A stretch of DNA of 33,032 nucleotides from Paracoccaceae bacterium (GCA_022448925.1 JAKVCP010000020.1:1-33032), one strand, 5' to 3'. Positions 19,885-28,518 are shown, counted from the first letter of the stretch. Program-made: numbers and translations. Notes: generated by a model not told the origin, from the sequence alone.

Positions 19885-20346
19885 ATGAAACCTTTCGTTT
19901 TGGCGGCCACTTTGATGGCAGCGGTCCCAGTTGCTGTCGTCGCAGACGTCCAGGAAACTGACCTGCTGGGTGTATGGCTGTGCACCACATCTGAAAGGGA
20001 AAGCTCGACCAGCAGCCGCTTTGAAGTCTTTTCGGATGGCGCATTGACGGGGATTGTGCAGATCGTGAGCGGTACAGACGAGACGGCGATTGTGTCCGAT
20101 CTTGACTATCAAGGTACATGGAAACTGCAGGACGACATCCTCATCGAAACGTTGACCTGGCTGCGGTTAAAGTCTGTTACACAGAACGATCTGCCGGTTC
20201 TGCAACCGGTATTCGAGCAGTTTGAGGAACAGTTTCAAAGTATGGTTGGTCTGCGGACATCCTCGACGATCCTGTCGCTGGATCTGGGTTATCTTGACCT
20301 GAAGAACAGGATCTACGGCACGCTTAGTGAATGCCAGCGTGAATAA
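19885..20346 (+). CDS. Small exported protein of unknown function
   Basis: The 153-residue protein starts MKPFVLAATLMAAVPVAVVAD, a clear signal peptide with cleavage near residue 21. The mature part (LLGVWLCTTSERE, then GALTGIVQIVSG, DYQGTWKLQDDILIETLTW) has alternating strands and a GxW motif like small lipocalin-type or META-like beta-barrels. That fold reading is a guess. Two cysteines, C29 and one near the C-terminus (SECQRE), could form a disulphide. The frame is open upstream to 19795, but ATG 19885 has cggaga about nine bases before it and starts the signal peptide. It ends just before a hairpin shared with prs. Confidence 0.7.
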   Translation: MKPFVLAATLMAAVPVAVVADVQETDLLGVWLCTTSERESSTSSRFEVFSDGALTGIVQIVSGTDETAIVSDLDYQGTWKLQDDILIETLTWLRLKSVTQNDLPVLQPVFEQFEEQFQSMVGLRTSSTILSLDLGYLDLKNRIYGTLSECQRE

Positions 20347-20351
20347 CTGAA

Positions 20352-20381
20352 AACGGCCCGGTACATGTGCAGCGGGCCGTT
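20352..20381 (-). terminator. Hairpin terminator between convergent genes
   Basis: AACGGCCCG (20352-20360) pairs perfectly with CGGGCCGTT (20373-20381) around a 12-base loop. On the minus strand the stem is followed by TTTT (bases 20353-20350 region), fitting an end for prs. On the plus strand the T run is weak, but the hairpin may also serve the exported-protein gene. Confidence 0.65.
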
Positions 20382-20405
20382 GTGTCAGGTCTGATGCACC
20401 TTGGT

Positions 20406-21416
20406 TCAGAGGATGCCTTCGTAAATTGGGTGCAGAATGTCGGTGTCAAAAAGCGATGATACGCTGGTGCCCTGCCAAATATTGAGAATCGACTGGGTAA
20501 AGATCGGTGCCGTGGGCAGGATGCGGATGTTCGGCGCAGTCTTGACGGCCTCGGTCGGTTGGATGGTATCTGTGATGACAAGGGATTTCATGACCGAGTT
20601 CGTGACCCGTTCGACTGCGGGGCCGGACAGCACACCGTGCGTGATGTAGGCGTGCACCTCGCTGGCGCCGGCGTTCATCAGTGTCTCGGCGGCCTTGCAC
20701 AGGGTTCCTGCGGTATCGCAGAGGTCATCCACAATGATGCATTTTTTGCCAGTGACATCGCCAATGACGGTCATCTCGGCCACTTCCCCGGGTTTTTCGC
20801 GACGCTTGTCGACGATCGACAGAGGGGCCTTGATACGGCTTGCAAGTTCGCGCGCACGTGCCACGCCGCCGACGTCTGGGGACACCACCATGACGTCCTC
20901 CAGGCTGCCTTTGAATTGGTTTGCGATGTCGATCGCAAAGATTGGCGCCGCATACAGGTTGTCGACGGGAATGTCGAAAAAGCCCTGAATCTGCGTCGCA
21001 TGCAGGTCCATGGTCAACACCCGCTCGATTCCGGCCTCGACCATCATGTTGGCCACCAGCTTTGCGCTGATTGGCGTACGCGCCTTGGTGCGACGGTCCT
21101 GCCGTGCGTAGCCAAAATAGGGCACAACTGCCGTGATACGCGCGGCCGAGGATCGACGCAACGCGTCGGTCATGATCAGCAATTCCATCAGGTTGTCATT
21201 GGCGGGGTTCGAGGTCGACTGGAGGATGAACATATCCTCGCCTCGCACGTTCTCGAAGACCTCGACAAAGATTTCCGCGTCGTTGAACCTTTCGATGCGG
21301 GCATCGACCAGGGACACGTTCATCCCGCGGTGCAGTGACATGCGCCGAGCGATGGATTTGGCTAAGGGAAGGTTGGCGTTGCCCGAAATGAGTTTCGGCT
21401 CGACAACAATCGGCAT
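20406..21416 (-). CDS. prs: Ribose-phosphate pyrophosphokinase (PRPP synthetase)
   Basis: The 336-residue enzyme makes PRPP from ribose 5-phosphate and ATP, feeding purine, pyrimidine, His, Trp and NAD synthesis. Visible hallmarks are [11 protein letters not shown] (43-53), the FGYARQDRR flexible region (101-109), the [13 protein letters not shown] segment (138-150) and the PRPP loop [10 protein letters not shown] (229-238). The frame opens to 21518, but the first 34 residues do not fit the family, and ATG 21416 ([13 protein letters not shown]) matches known starts. It is a class I type in length. Its gene diverges from the isomerase gene at 21510. The window also carries pyrB, which uses the pathway PRPP enters later. 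Confidence 0.95.
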   Translation of the reverse strand: MPIVVEPKLISGNANLPLAKSIARRMSLHRGMNVSLVDARIERFNDAEIFVEVFENVRGEDMFILQSTSNPANDNLMELLIMTDALRRSSAARITAVVPYFGYARQDRRTKARTPISAKLVANMMVEAGIERVLTMDLHATQIQGFFDIPVDNLYAAPIFAIDIANQFKGSLEDVMVVSPDVGGVARARELASRIKAPLSIVDKRREKPGEVAEMTVIGDVTGKKCIIVDDLCDTAGTLCKAAETLMNAGASEVHAYITHGVLSGPAVERVTNSVMKSLVITDTIQPTEAVKTAPNIRILPTAPIFTQSILNIWQGTSVSSLFDTDILHPIYEGIL

Positions 21417-21459
21417 GTGAGGGACCCCGACAATGTTGTGAAATAGGAGATTCGTATCG

Positions 21460-21487
21460 TTGACACCGCTTAACATGGGGCTAACGT
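21460..21487 (+). promoter_or_regulatory. Candidate promoter for the isomerase/hydrolase pair
   Basis: A perfect -35 TTGACA lies at 21460-21465 and, with a 16-base spacer, TAACGT (21482-21487) would be a weak -10. It is inside the 93-base divergent gap between prs and the isomerase and would give a leader of about 15 bases. The poor -10 limits confidence. Confidence 0.4.
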
Positions 21488-21509
21488 CGCGGGAACCGGG
21501 GGGATGCAG

Positions 21510-22109
21510 ATGCCGCACATAGATTACTATTTAACCACACTTTCACCCTATACCTATCTGGCAAAAGACAGGCTAGAGCAGATTGCGATAAAGCATAATG
21601 CAACCATAACGTATAAGCCCTGTGATATTTTTGGCCTTTTCGCTCGAACCGGTGGTTTGCCTCCGAAAGAGCGGCACCCGAATCGTCAAGCATACCGCCT
21701 TCAGGATTTGGAGCGTCGGGCGCGACTGGTGGACATGCCCTTTAACCTCCAACCGGCACATTGGCCGACAAACCAGGCACCGTCCTGCTATGCGATAATC
21801 GCGGCGCAGCAGGCGGGTGGCGGTGATGTCGGTGCCTTGGTGCGCAGTTTTCTACAGGCTGTATGGGCCGGAGAGGAAGACATTGCCGAAGATAGCGTTG
21901 TTCAACGCTGCCTGAAAGATGCGGGTTTTGATCCGGATTTGGCGTTAAGCGGTCTGCTGGCAGGGGCAGAGCAATTCGCCCAGAACCTGGAAGATGCTGT
22001 GAACGCCGGGGTGTTCGGAGCGCCGTTTTACGTGACCGATGATGGGGCCAAATTCTGGGGTCAGGATCGTCTGGCCGATCTGGATGCGCACCTTGGGACC
22101 CGCGCATGA
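21510..22109 (+). CDS. DsbA-fold protein, 2-hydroxychromene-2-carboxylate isomerase-like
   Basis: The 199-residue protein starts [18 protein letters not shown], with Ser12 at the position of the catalytic Ser of glutathione-dependent HCCA isomerase (NahD, kappa-class GST fold). The C-terminal [25 protein letters not shown] is the conserved cis-Pro segment of the family; the F-G-A-P-F piece binds glutathione. There is no CXXC, so it is not an oxidoreductase. NahD acts in naphthalene breakdown, but no such genes are near, so the real substrate is unknown. Of two ATGs (21504 and 21510), the second has ggggg seven bases upstream. Its stop overlaps the next start by four bases (ATGA), so the two are cotranslated. 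Confidence 0.8.
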   Translation: MPHIDYYLTTLSPYTYLAKDRLEQIAIKHNATITYKPCDIFGLFARTGGLPPKERHPNRQAYRLQDLERRARLVDMPFNLQPAHWPTNQAPSCYAIIAAQQAGGGDVGALVRSFLQAVWAGEEDIAEDSVVQRCLKDAGFDPDLALSGLLAGAEQFAQNLEDAVNAGVFGAPFYVTDDGAKFWGQDRLADLDAHLGTRA

Positions 22110-22900
22110 CGCAGCTGCCGATCAACTGGATGCAGTTCAAAGGCGGGCCGGGTCATGCCGTGGCGCTGCATTGTGGGTTGGCGCATGGGGGTGCATGGCA
22201 TGGGGTCGCCGGTCATCTGACTGATCAGGTGACGGTGCGGGCTCCGGATTTGCCTGGACATGGGCGCAGTCCCGATTGGGACGGCCAAGGGGACGTCGCG
22301 CACCGGATCATCGACGCGATCTCGTCGTCGATCTTGCCGAATACCCATTTGATCGGCCATAGTTTCGGCGCTGTTCTGGCGTTGCGCCTGGCGCAGATCT
22401 TGCCCGAGCGGGTGACCTCCTTGACCTTGATCGAGCCGGTGCTTTTCGCAGCGGCTCGGATCAATGATCCGGAGGCTTTTGCCGCCTATGAACAGAGGGC
22501 GGCGCCCTTTGCCGAGGCGATCAAAAAGAACGCTTGGGAGGATGCTGCGCGCAAATTCACCGGTCTTTGGGGGACAGGCGAGAGGTGGGAATCCTTGCCC
22601 CTTGAGCAGAGGGACAGAATGACCCGACAGATGCGGATGATCGCGGGATCCCAGTCCTGTGTGATGGAAGACAGTCTGCAGATGCTTGATCCGAACGCGC
22701 TTGCGACCTGTAGGATGCCTGTTCTCTTGATGCGCGGACAGGCCACCGACCCCATTCTTTCAGCGATACAGACCGCATTGCTTGCGAAGCTTCCGAATGC
22801 CCGTGAAACTGTCATTGCGGGGGCTGGCCACATGGTGCCGATCTCGCACCCTGATCAGGTCGGGCCAGTGATTGGCCGGCACATTGTCTCAGCTTTTTGA
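22106..22900 (+). CDS. Alpha/beta hydrolase
   Basis: The 264-residue protein has the alpha/beta-hydrolase layout: oxyanion region near HCGLAHGGAWHG (22-33), DLPGHGRS (48-55), nucleophile elbow GHSFGA with Ser86, a probable acid Asp215 (RGQATDP) and catalytic His242 (GAGHMVP). It is cytoplasmic with no signal. Its start overlaps the isomerase stop (ATGA at 22106-22109). The ester, thioester or C-C substrate cannot be told from sequence. Its 3' end overlaps the convergent plsY gene by 12 bases. Confidence 0.85.
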   Translation: MTQLPINWMQFKGGPGHAVALHCGLAHGGAWHGVAGHLTDQVTVRAPDLPGHGRSPDWDGQGDVAHRIIDAISSSILPNTHLIGHSFGAVLALRLAQILPERVTSLTLIEPVLFAAARINDPEAFAAYEQRAAPFAEAIKKNAWEDAARKFTGLWGTGERWESLPLEQRDRMTRQMRMIAGSQSCVMEDSLQMLDPNALATCRMPVLLMRGQATDPILSAIQTALLAKLPNARETVIAGAGHMVPISHPDQVGPVIGRHIVSAF

Positions 22901-23485
22901 ACCGATCCTGGGTTCGCGTCCCGCTTTGAGGCGCGCAATGTTGTCTTTGTGGCGCCAGAACACCAAAACCGCCAGCACCAGGCCCAGATAGGCCAGGTGA
23001 CCATACCCAAAGGCCCAAAGCCAGACCGCAGATGCTGCCGCAGAGGCCAGCGCACCGAGGCTGGAAATCCGTGTGATCAAGGCAGCCACCAGCCAGGTAA
23101 GGCAGCAGGCAAGCCCAACAGGCCACGCCAGTGCCAGCATAAGCCCCAGGAAAGTTGCAACACCCTTGCCGCCCTTGAAGCGCAGCCAGACAGGAAAGCA
23201 ATGGCCGATGAAGGCGGCAAGTCCGGCGATCGGTGCTGCGTCTTCGCCCGCCAGCAGCCGGGCCAGCACCACTGCCAAGGCCGCTTTGCCGCCATCCAGC
23301 ACCAGGGTTCCGACCGCGGCAGCCTTGTTTCCGGTGCGCAGCACGTTGGTCGCGCCGATGTTGCCCGATCCGATTTGACGGAGATCCCCGAGGCCCATCA
23401 GCTTGGTGATCAAAATGCCGAAGGGAACGGACCCCAGCAGGTAACCGAAAAGGGCCGCCAGCCCGAATGTTGTCAGATCCATCAT
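22889..23485 (-). CDS. plsY: Acyl-phosphate:glycerol-3-phosphate acyltransferase PlsY
   Basis: The 198-residue inner-membrane enzyme transfers an acyl group from acyl phosphate to glycerol 3-phosphate, the first step of phospholipid synthesis. The three PlsY motifs are visible: SVPFG at 19-23, GSGNIGATN at 39-47 and KGGKGVAT at 104-111, between about five hydrophobic segments. Length is typical. It is the last gene of the minus-strand operon, 54 bases after the dihydroorotase-like gene. The 3' end overlaps the hydrolase gene on the other strand. Confidence 0.95.
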   Translation of the reverse strand: MMDLTTFGLAALFGYLLGSVPFGILITKLMGLGDLRQIGSGNIGATNVLRTGNKAAAVGTLVLDGGKAALAVVLARLLAGEDAAPIAGLAAFIGHCFPVWLRFKGGKGVATFLGLMLALAWPVGLACCLTWLVAALITRISSLGALASAAASAVWLWAFGYGHLAYLGLVLAVLVFWRHKDNIARLKAGREPRIGSKS

Positions 23486-23539
23486 GCGCTCCGCTGCGTT
23501 GGTTTTATCCTGGCCGAAGCCACCGGGCAGGGCCAGCAG

Positions 23540-24835
23540 TCAGGCGGCATAAACCTGTGCTCCGCCGACAAAGGTGGCCAGCACCCTGCCTTGCAGGCGG
23601 GCACTGTCAAAAGGTGTGTTCTTGGATTTTGACCGCAGCTTGAAGCGGTCCAGGACGAGCGGTTTGTCGGGGTCAAACAGCACCAGGTCCCCTGGCGCGC
23701 CCTTCGTCAGCCGTCCGCTGCCCAGTCCAAGCCGCTTTGCCGGGTTCAATGACAGGGCGCGAAACAGCGTTGGCAGGTCCAGCGCATCGGCGTGATACAG
23801 CCGCATGGCAACAGGCAAAAGCGTCTCAAGGCCGACGGAACCGCTGGCAGCTTCTTCGAACGGCAGGCGTTTGCTTTCTTCGTCCTGTGGCGTGTGCATC
23901 GTGCAGATCACGTCAATCAGGCCCGAGCGGACCGCTTCTATGACCGACTGGCGATCGTCTTCGGACCTCAGCGGCGGCGTCACCTTGAAGAAGGTGCGAT
24001 AGTCCGAGACATCCAGCTCGTTCAAAGTCAGGTGGTGAATCGAGGTGCCCGCGGTGACATCAAACCCATTGCGCTTGGCGCGTTCCAGAGCAGGCAGGGC
24101 GCGGGCGGTGGTGATCTGGTCGGCGTGATAGCGCACACCCGTCATTTCGACCAGGGCGATGTCGCGGTCAAGGCCCATCCGTTCTGCCATTGGCGACACA
24201 GCCGGCAGGCCCCTAAGCGAGGCGAACTTGCCACTCGTTGCCGAGGCTCCGGCGCTTAGGGCAGGATCCTGTGGGTGGGCAACGACCAGCGCCCCGAGTG
24301 ATCGGGCATAGGTCATTGCCCGGTGCAGCACCTTGTTGTCGCGCACCACGCGCAATCCGTCTGAAAACGCCACGGCGCCCGCGTCCAGCAGAAAGCCGAA
24401 CTCGGTCATCTCAGCCCCGGCGCGGCCTTTCGTCAGGGCGGCCATGGGCAAAACGTTCACAGGTGCGGCCTCGTTGGCGCGACGGCGAATGAATTCCAGG
24501 ACTTCCGGGGAATCGATCGCCGGGTTCGTATCGGGCCGTGTGACAATCGTCGTCACACCCCCTGCGGCGGCCGCCTCTCCGGCCGAGCCATAGCTTTCCT
24601 TGTGCCGCTCACCCGGTTCACAGACCTGAACGCCAATGTCGACAATCCCCGGCGCCAGATATTTGTGCCCAGCATCGATGCGGGCCTGCTGCGGCACCCG
24701 GTCCAGAGATATTTCTGGTTCAGGGGCGTCGAACCGTTCTGCGATCTTGCCGTCTTTCAGCCAAAGAGCCCCGTCGCTGACGGTGCCCGCTTCGGGGTCG
24801 ACCAGGCGGGCGTTGGTGATCAGGTGTTGCGTCAT
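23540..24835 (-). CDS. pyrX: Dihydroorotase-like protein lacking metal ligands (PyrC'/PyrX type)
   Basis: The 431-residue protein aligns by eye along its length with class I dihydroorotases: APGIVD at 61-66, TNPAIDSPEV at 103-112, TPPLRSEDD at 286-294, GLET, and NPAKRLGLG. The metal ligands are changed. The family DxHxH is D66-I-G68-V-Q70; the second-half HxxH is H237-A-D-Q240; the TDHAPH Asp is Met313 (TMHTPQ). His187 and His267/268 remain. It is thus very unlikely to be active. In Pseudomonas a similar non-catalytic PyrC' is needed to assemble aspartate carbamoyltransferase, and pyrB heads this same operon, so a structural role with PyrB is the best inference. A true pyrC should be elsewhere. 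Its ATG overlaps the upstream stop (ATGA, 24832-24835). Confidence 0.85.
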   Translation of the reverse strand: MTQHLITNARLVDPEAGTVSDGALWLKDGKIAERFDAPEPEISLDRVPQQARIDAGHKYLAPGIVDIGVQVCEPGERHKESYGSAGEAAAAGGVTTIVTRPDTNPAIDSPEVLEFIRRRANEAAPVNVLPMAALTKGRAGAEMTEFGFLLDAGAVAFSDGLRVVRDNKVLHRAMTYARSLGALVVAHPQDPALSAGASATSGKFASLRGLPAVSPMAERMGLDRDIALVEMTGVRYHADQITTARALPALERAKRNGFDVTAGTSIHHLTLNELDVSDYRTFFKVTPPLRSEDDRQSVIEAVRSGLIDVICTMHTPQDEESKRLPFEEAASGSVGLETLLPVAMRLYHADALDLPTLFRALSLNPAKRLGLGSGRLTKGAPGDLVLFDPDKPLVLDRFKLRSKSKNTPFDSARLQGRVLATFVGGAQVYAA

Positions 24836-25377
24836 GCCTCGCCTCGTTGGATGGCGCGCATCCGGGCATAGACGTCGCGCGCATTGGGGATTCGCTCAAA
24901 TCCCATTCTGTGTTTGGTGTGCCCGTTCTTGGTGCGCCTGTATTCTTGGGCAAACCAGATCGTACCGGGGGTGTCGTCGACATATTCAAGCCGGGTTTCG
25001 GCTGTGATCGGATAGCTTTTCAGCGACCGCGGCAACACCGGCAGATTGCGTGCGATAAAGGCGCGGCGGTTGGTCAGCGTGTACCAGGTGTAGCGCCGCT
25101 TGTAGGCGCCGCCAAAGAGCGCGCCGCCCATCAGCGCCAGGCCGACCGAAAAGTGGATCAGGCCGAACATCCACATACCGCCACCCGCGCCGCTGGCCAG
25201 GACCATCCAGAACAGGGCAAAGCCCGCAAAGAGGGCTCCGAAGAGGGTCAGGAAAATATTGCCGGGGCGAATCACGACCTTGGTGTCGGGGCGGCCCTGC
25301 CAGACAATGTGCTCGTCCGGGTCAAGGATCCCGGCCCAGCCGTCAGGTTGATCAGGAGTGGGAGCGGCACCAGACAT
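24832..25377 (-). CDS. Two-helix membrane protein with bacterial PH-like region
   Basis: The 181-residue protein has a soluble start (PDEHIVWQGRPD, 21-31), two hydrophobic segments at about 41-61 and 68-91, then YTLTNRRAFIAR (99-110) and a basic C-terminal domain (FERIPNARDVYARMRAIQ). A hairpin of two helices followed by Y-x-L-T-N-R-R is typical of bacterial PH (bPH2/YdbS-like) membrane proteins. The start at 25377 lies four bases after the upstream stop; an earlier frame to 25413 would overlap it. It is coupled by ATGA to the dihydroorotase-like gene. Function unknown; the setting in the pyrB operon is discussed in the findings. Confidence 0.75.
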   Translation of the reverse strand: MSGAAPTPDQPDGWAGILDPDEHIVWQGRPDTKVVIRPGNIFLTLFGALFAGFALFWMVLASGAGGGMWMFGLIHFSVGLALMGGALFGGAYKRRYTWYTLTNRRAFIARNLPVLPRSLKSYPITAETRLEYVDDTPGTIWFAQEYRRTKNGHTKHRMGFERIPNARDVYARMRAIQRGEA

Positions 25378-25381
25378 TTGG

Positions 25382-25930
25382 TCACAACGTCCGCAATATC
25401 GAAACAGCCGCAAAGGCGACGATCACGGCAAGCCCGATCATCAATGCGCGAAGAATCGCTTTTTTCTGGGCGCCGGTGTCAGGTGTGGACCGCTGACCCG
25501 ACCCCTTGGCGGATTTGGAACGTAAAGGCGGCGTGATCGTCCGGCCCTTTTGTTCCTCGAAGGTGCCGACCCAGCGCAGCGGGGTCTGCACGGTCAGCGT
25601 CTGCGCCCTGTTGTCAAAGGCGCGCGAGGACACGATCACCACATGGCCCTTCAGCGCGTTCAACTGCGCTTCAGCCTCGCGCAGGTTGGCCTTTGGGATC
25701 GCATAGCCTTCGGCGAGATAGGCGCTCAGCGTCATGCCCGACAGGTCCCGCAGGTCCACGACGTCAATAAAATGTGCGTTCAGATGACTGGCACCCAGCC
25801 CGTATTTCAACGGCCACTCACCTGTGCCGGCCTGCACGGTAAATCGTTCAATCGCCTGCGCAGGCAGATCCAGCAGAAAGACGCGGACAACGCCCCGTTC
25901 GCTTTCACGGATGTCAATCTTGGCGCTCAT
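25382..25930 (-). CDS. Predicted tail-anchored protein in the pyrimidine operon
   Basis: The 182-residue protein has a soluble domain of about 120 residues (beginning [20 protein letters not shown]), a low-complexity Ser/Lys/Gly/Pro linker (about 135-155) and one hydrophobic helix near the C-terminus ([18 protein letters not shown], about 162-179). That is the layout of a tail-anchored inner-membrane protein with the domain in the cytoplasm. I do not recognise the domain. Its ATG overlaps the pyrB stop by four bases (25927-25930) and it is followed four bases later by the next gene, so translation is tightly linked to pyrB. Confidence 0.7.
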   Translation of the reverse strand: MSAKIDIRESERGVVRVFLLDLPAQAIERFTVQAGTGEWPLKYGLGASHLNAHFIDVVDLRDLSGMTLSAYLAEGYAIPKANLREAEAQLNALKGHVVIVSSRAFDNRAQTLTVQTPLRWVGTFEEQKGRTITPPLRSKSAKGSGQRSTPDTGAQKKAILRALMIGLAVIVAFAAVSILRTL

Positions 25931-26877
25931 GCCAGGACGTCCTTTGGTTGCGCGCGCAGATTGCGTGCCAAGAGGTCCATGGCCGCCATGCGCACAGCGA
26001 CACCCATTTCCACCTGATCCTGAATGACCGAGCGGTTGATATCGTCGGCAAGGGTTCCATCGATTTCGACACCTCGGTTCATGGGGCCGGGGTGCATGAC
26101 GATGGCATCGGGTTTTGCATGTGACAGCTTTTCGGCATCAAGCCCATAGCGATGATAGTACTCGCGCTCTGACGGAATGAACCCGCCGTCCATGCGCTCT
26201 TTTTGCAAGCGCAGCATCATCACCACATCAACGTCCCTGAGGCCCTCTTTCATGTCCTCGTAGACCTCGGCACCGAATGCATCAATGCCTGCAGGCATCA
26301 GTGTCGGCGGACCAATCAACCGTATCCGATTTTCCATCTTGTGCAGCAGTAGAAGGTTGGAGCGCGCGACACGTGAATGGGCGATGTCGCCGCAGATCGC
26401 GATATTCAACCGGTGAATGCGCCCCTTTGCACGGCGGATCGTCAAGGCATCAAGCAGGGCCTGCGTGGGGTGCTCGTGCCGCCCGTCTCCGGCATTCAAT
26501 ACGGCGCAATTGACTTTCTGTGCCAGCAGGTCGACCGCGCCGGAATGCGGATGACGCACCACCAACAAATCCGGGTGCATGGCATTCAGCGTCATGGCTG
26601 TGTCGATCAGCGTTTCGCCCTTCTTGATCGAACTTGCCTCCATCGCCATGTTCATCACATCTGCGCCCAGGCGTTTGCCTGCCAACTCAAAGCTGGCCTG
26701 CGTCCGGGTCGAATTTTCGAAAAACATATTGATCTGCGTGAGGCCGGCCAAGACAGTGGATCGCTTTTGCTGTTGCCGGTTCAAGGCAACATACCGTTGC
26801 GACAAATCCAGCAGCGTCGTGATCTCGTCGGGCCGAAGCGGCTCGATCCCCAAAAGGTGACGCTGGTCAAATCGCAT
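25927..26877 (-). CDS. pyrB: Aspartate carbamoyltransferase catalytic subunit
   Basis: The 316-residue enzyme joins carbamoyl phosphate and aspartate to give carbamoylaspartate, the first committed step of UMP synthesis. The phosphate loop [13 protein letters not shown] lies at 52-64, and [31 protein letters not shown] and [12 protein letters not shown] follow in order. Length is normal. The frame is open upstream to 27033, but ATG 26877 ([10 protein letters not shown]) has ggag eight bases before it and a promoter at 26903-26931. No pyrI is present; together with the PyrX-like gene in the operon this suggests a class A/B type holoenzyme. Confidence 0.96.
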   Translation of the reverse strand: MRFDQRHLLGIEPLRPDEITTLLDLSQRYVALNRQQQKRSTVLAGLTQINMFFENSTRTQASFELAGKRLGADVMNMAMEASSIKKGETLIDTAMTLNAMHPDLLVVRHPHSGAVDLLAQKVNCAVLNAGDGRHEHPTQALLDALTIRRAKGRIHRLNIAICGDIAHSRVARSNLLLLHKMENRIRLIGPPTLMPAGIDAFGAEVYEDMKEGLRDVDVVMMLRLQKERMDGGFIPSEREYYHRYGLDAEKLSHAKPDAIVMHPGPMNRGVEIDGTLADDINRSVIQDQVEMGVAVRMAAMDLLARNLRAQPKDVLA

Positions 26878-26902
26878 GGGCAGGCTCCGAGTGGTCGGCA
26901 AG

Positions 26903-26931
26903 GTTATAGGAACTGTGCGGGCGGGCAGCAA
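26903..26931 (-). promoter_or_regulatory. Sigma-70-type promoter of the pyrB operon
   Basis: On the minus strand TTGCTG (26931-26926), a 17-base spacer and TATAAC (26908-26903) match the -35/-10 consensus well. The expected start of transcription is about 20 bases before the pyrB ATG, leaving room for the ggag site but not for a long attenuator leader. Confidence 0.6.
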
Positions 26932-27032
26932 GGCATGCGCGACGGGTTGAAGTCGCAATGCGGCAATTTTTCGGAATAGCTTGGGCGGATCGATGGGTTT
27001 TCGTTTGGCTTTTTGACGCCTATGGTAGCGCA

Positions 27033-27797
27033 ATGGAAACGGAGTTTGATTGGCACAGTGCCCGCGCGGCGCTTGAATGGCAGATGGATCTTGGTGTGAC
27101 CGAGACGCTGCTGGACGCGCCCGTCAACCGCTTCGAGGCCCCGCCAACGGACACCCCCGCGCCTGCTGCGGTGTCAGCATCGGTGGCAAAAGAGGTGAAT
27201 CCGGTCGATGTGGCACGGGGCGCTGCCACTGAGGCGACCTCTTTGGGCGCACTCTCTCGGGCGATGTCGGCCTACCCGCACTGCGACCTTCGAAAGGGCG
27301 CCCGCAACACGGTTTTCGCAGATGGCAATCCGGCTGCGCGGGTCATGATCATCGGTGAGGCACCGGGCCGTGACGAGGATCGTCAGGGCCAGCCGTTTGT
27401 GGGTCGCGCCGGGCAACTTCTGGATCGGATGTTCGGCGCCATTGGTCTGTCGCGCAGCGCAGCCGACCCCGCGGCCGCATTGTACATTACCAACGTCCTG
27501 CCCTGGCGCCCACCGCAGAACCGCGACCCCAGAGCGGATGAAATCGCCATGTTGATACCTTTTCTGCGACGCCATATCGAGCTGGCAGATCCAGAGATCC
27601 TGGTGATCATGGGCAATATCAGTTGTCAGGCAGTTTTGGGTCGTCGCGGCATCACCCGCCTGCGCGGGCAATGGGCGGATGCGCTGGGCAAACCCACCCT
27701 GCCGATGTTTCACCCCGCTTATCTTTTGCGCCAGGCCTCCGCCAAGCGCGAGGCTTGGGCCGATCTTCTGGAACTCAACGCAAAGCTCAAGCGATGA
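27033..27797 (+). CDS. Uracil-DNA glycosylase, family 4-like, without Fe-S cysteines
   Basis: The 254-residue protein has the UDG superfamily motifs: GEAPG (108-112) followed by [13 protein letters not shown] (119-131), [11 protein letters not shown] (154-164) and the HPAYLLR motif with His227. These form the uracil pocket and DNA-binding loop of family 4 (type 4) enzymes, which remove uracil from DNA. Type 4 enzymes hold a 4Fe-4S cluster with four Cys. Here only C84 remains; the others are Y81, W158 and L174. The one other Cys (C198) is elsewhere. A 100-residue N-terminal extension is Ala/Pro-rich. ATG 27033 was chosen over an upstream frame to 26958 because it gives the family start [10 protein letters not shown]. 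The gene diverges from pyrB with 155 bases between. Confidence 0.85.
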   Translation: METEFDWHSARAALEWQMDLGVTETLLDAPVNRFEAPPTDTPAPAAVSASVAKEVNPVDVARGAATEATSLGALSRAMSAYPHCDLRKGARNTVFADGNPAARVMIIGEAPGRDEDRQGQPFVGRAGQLLDRMFGAIGLSRSAADPAAALYITNVLPWRPPQNRDPRADEIAMLIPFLRRHIELADPEILVIMGNISCQAVLGRRGITRLRGQWADALGKPTLPMFHPAYLLRQASAKREAWADLLELNAKLKR

Positions 27798-27886
27798 GAC
27801 CAATCCCGGCTGTCGTGCTCCTTGGTCACCCGGGAACCTTGGTCGCTCCAAGCTTGTCGAGTTGCAACAACTGCTGAAAGGGCAAG

Positions 27887-28429
27887 ATGTCTCGTATCGA
27901 CGAAACCAAACAGTTCATCCCGGTCCGCATCGCAGTCCTGACGGTCAGCGACACCCGAAGCATTGACACTGATAAATCTGGCGACACGCTTGTCAGCCGG
28001 ATCGAGGGGGACGGGCATCAGGTGGCGGATCGCAAAATCTTGCCTGATGAGCGCAGGGCCATTGCAGACCAGCTGCGCGCCTGGTGCGCTGATCCGCAGA
28101 TCGATGTGGTCATAAGCACCGGTGGCACCGGCTTGACGGGCAGGGATGTCTCGGTCGAGGCACATCGCGATGTTTACGAAAAAGAAATCGACGCCTTTGG
28201 CACCGTTTTTACGATTGTCAGCATGCAAAAGATCGGGACCAGCGCGGTGCAAAGCCGGGCAACCGGCGGTGTGGCGAACGGCACCTATTTGTTCGCGCTG
28301 CCCGGCAGCCCGGGTGCCTGCAAGGACGCCTGGGACGAAATTTTGCGCAAACAACTCGATTTCCGGCACCGTCCCTGCAATTTCGTCGAAATTTTCCCAA
28401 GATTGAGTGAATCCCAGCGACGGAAGTGA
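27887..28429 (+). CDS. moaB: Molybdenum cofactor biosynthesis protein MoaB
   Basis: The 180-residue protein has the MoaB/Mog fold with the MPT-binding signature STGGTGLTGRD at 77-87 and GGVANGTYLFALPGSPGACKDAW near the C-terminus. In this family the protein adenylates molybdopterin before molybdate insertion (or is an inactive paralogue in some bacteria). It is soluble and probably hexameric. A gaaaggg site precedes the ATG by about five bases. It follows the uracil glycosylase gene by 89 bases, but no functional link is evident. Confidence 0.92.
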   Translation: MSRIDETKQFIPVRIAVLTVSDTRSIDTDKSGDTLVSRIEGDGHQVADRKILPDERRAIADQLRAWCADPQIDVVISTGGTGLTGRDVSVEAHRDVYEKEIDAFGTVFTIVSMQKIGTSAVQSRATGGVANGTYLFALPGSPGACKDAWDEILRKQLDFRHRPCNFVEIFPRLSESQRRK

Positions 28430-28518
28430 TCGAGTCGCCCGTTTCAACCGTAGATTTTGCAATTGTATACGCCGGCCTACACACTGCGCGGGCCTCCAGC
28501 CACTGAAGAAGGGTAGCA

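Noticed and set aside
23540..24835. Catalytic dihydroorotase pyrC
   Set aside because: The HxH, the second-half His and the Asp metal ligands are replaced, so catalysis is not supported.
27798..27886. Terminator after the uracil glycosylase gene (repeat ccttggtc)
   Set aside because: The copies are direct, not inverted, and no T run follows.
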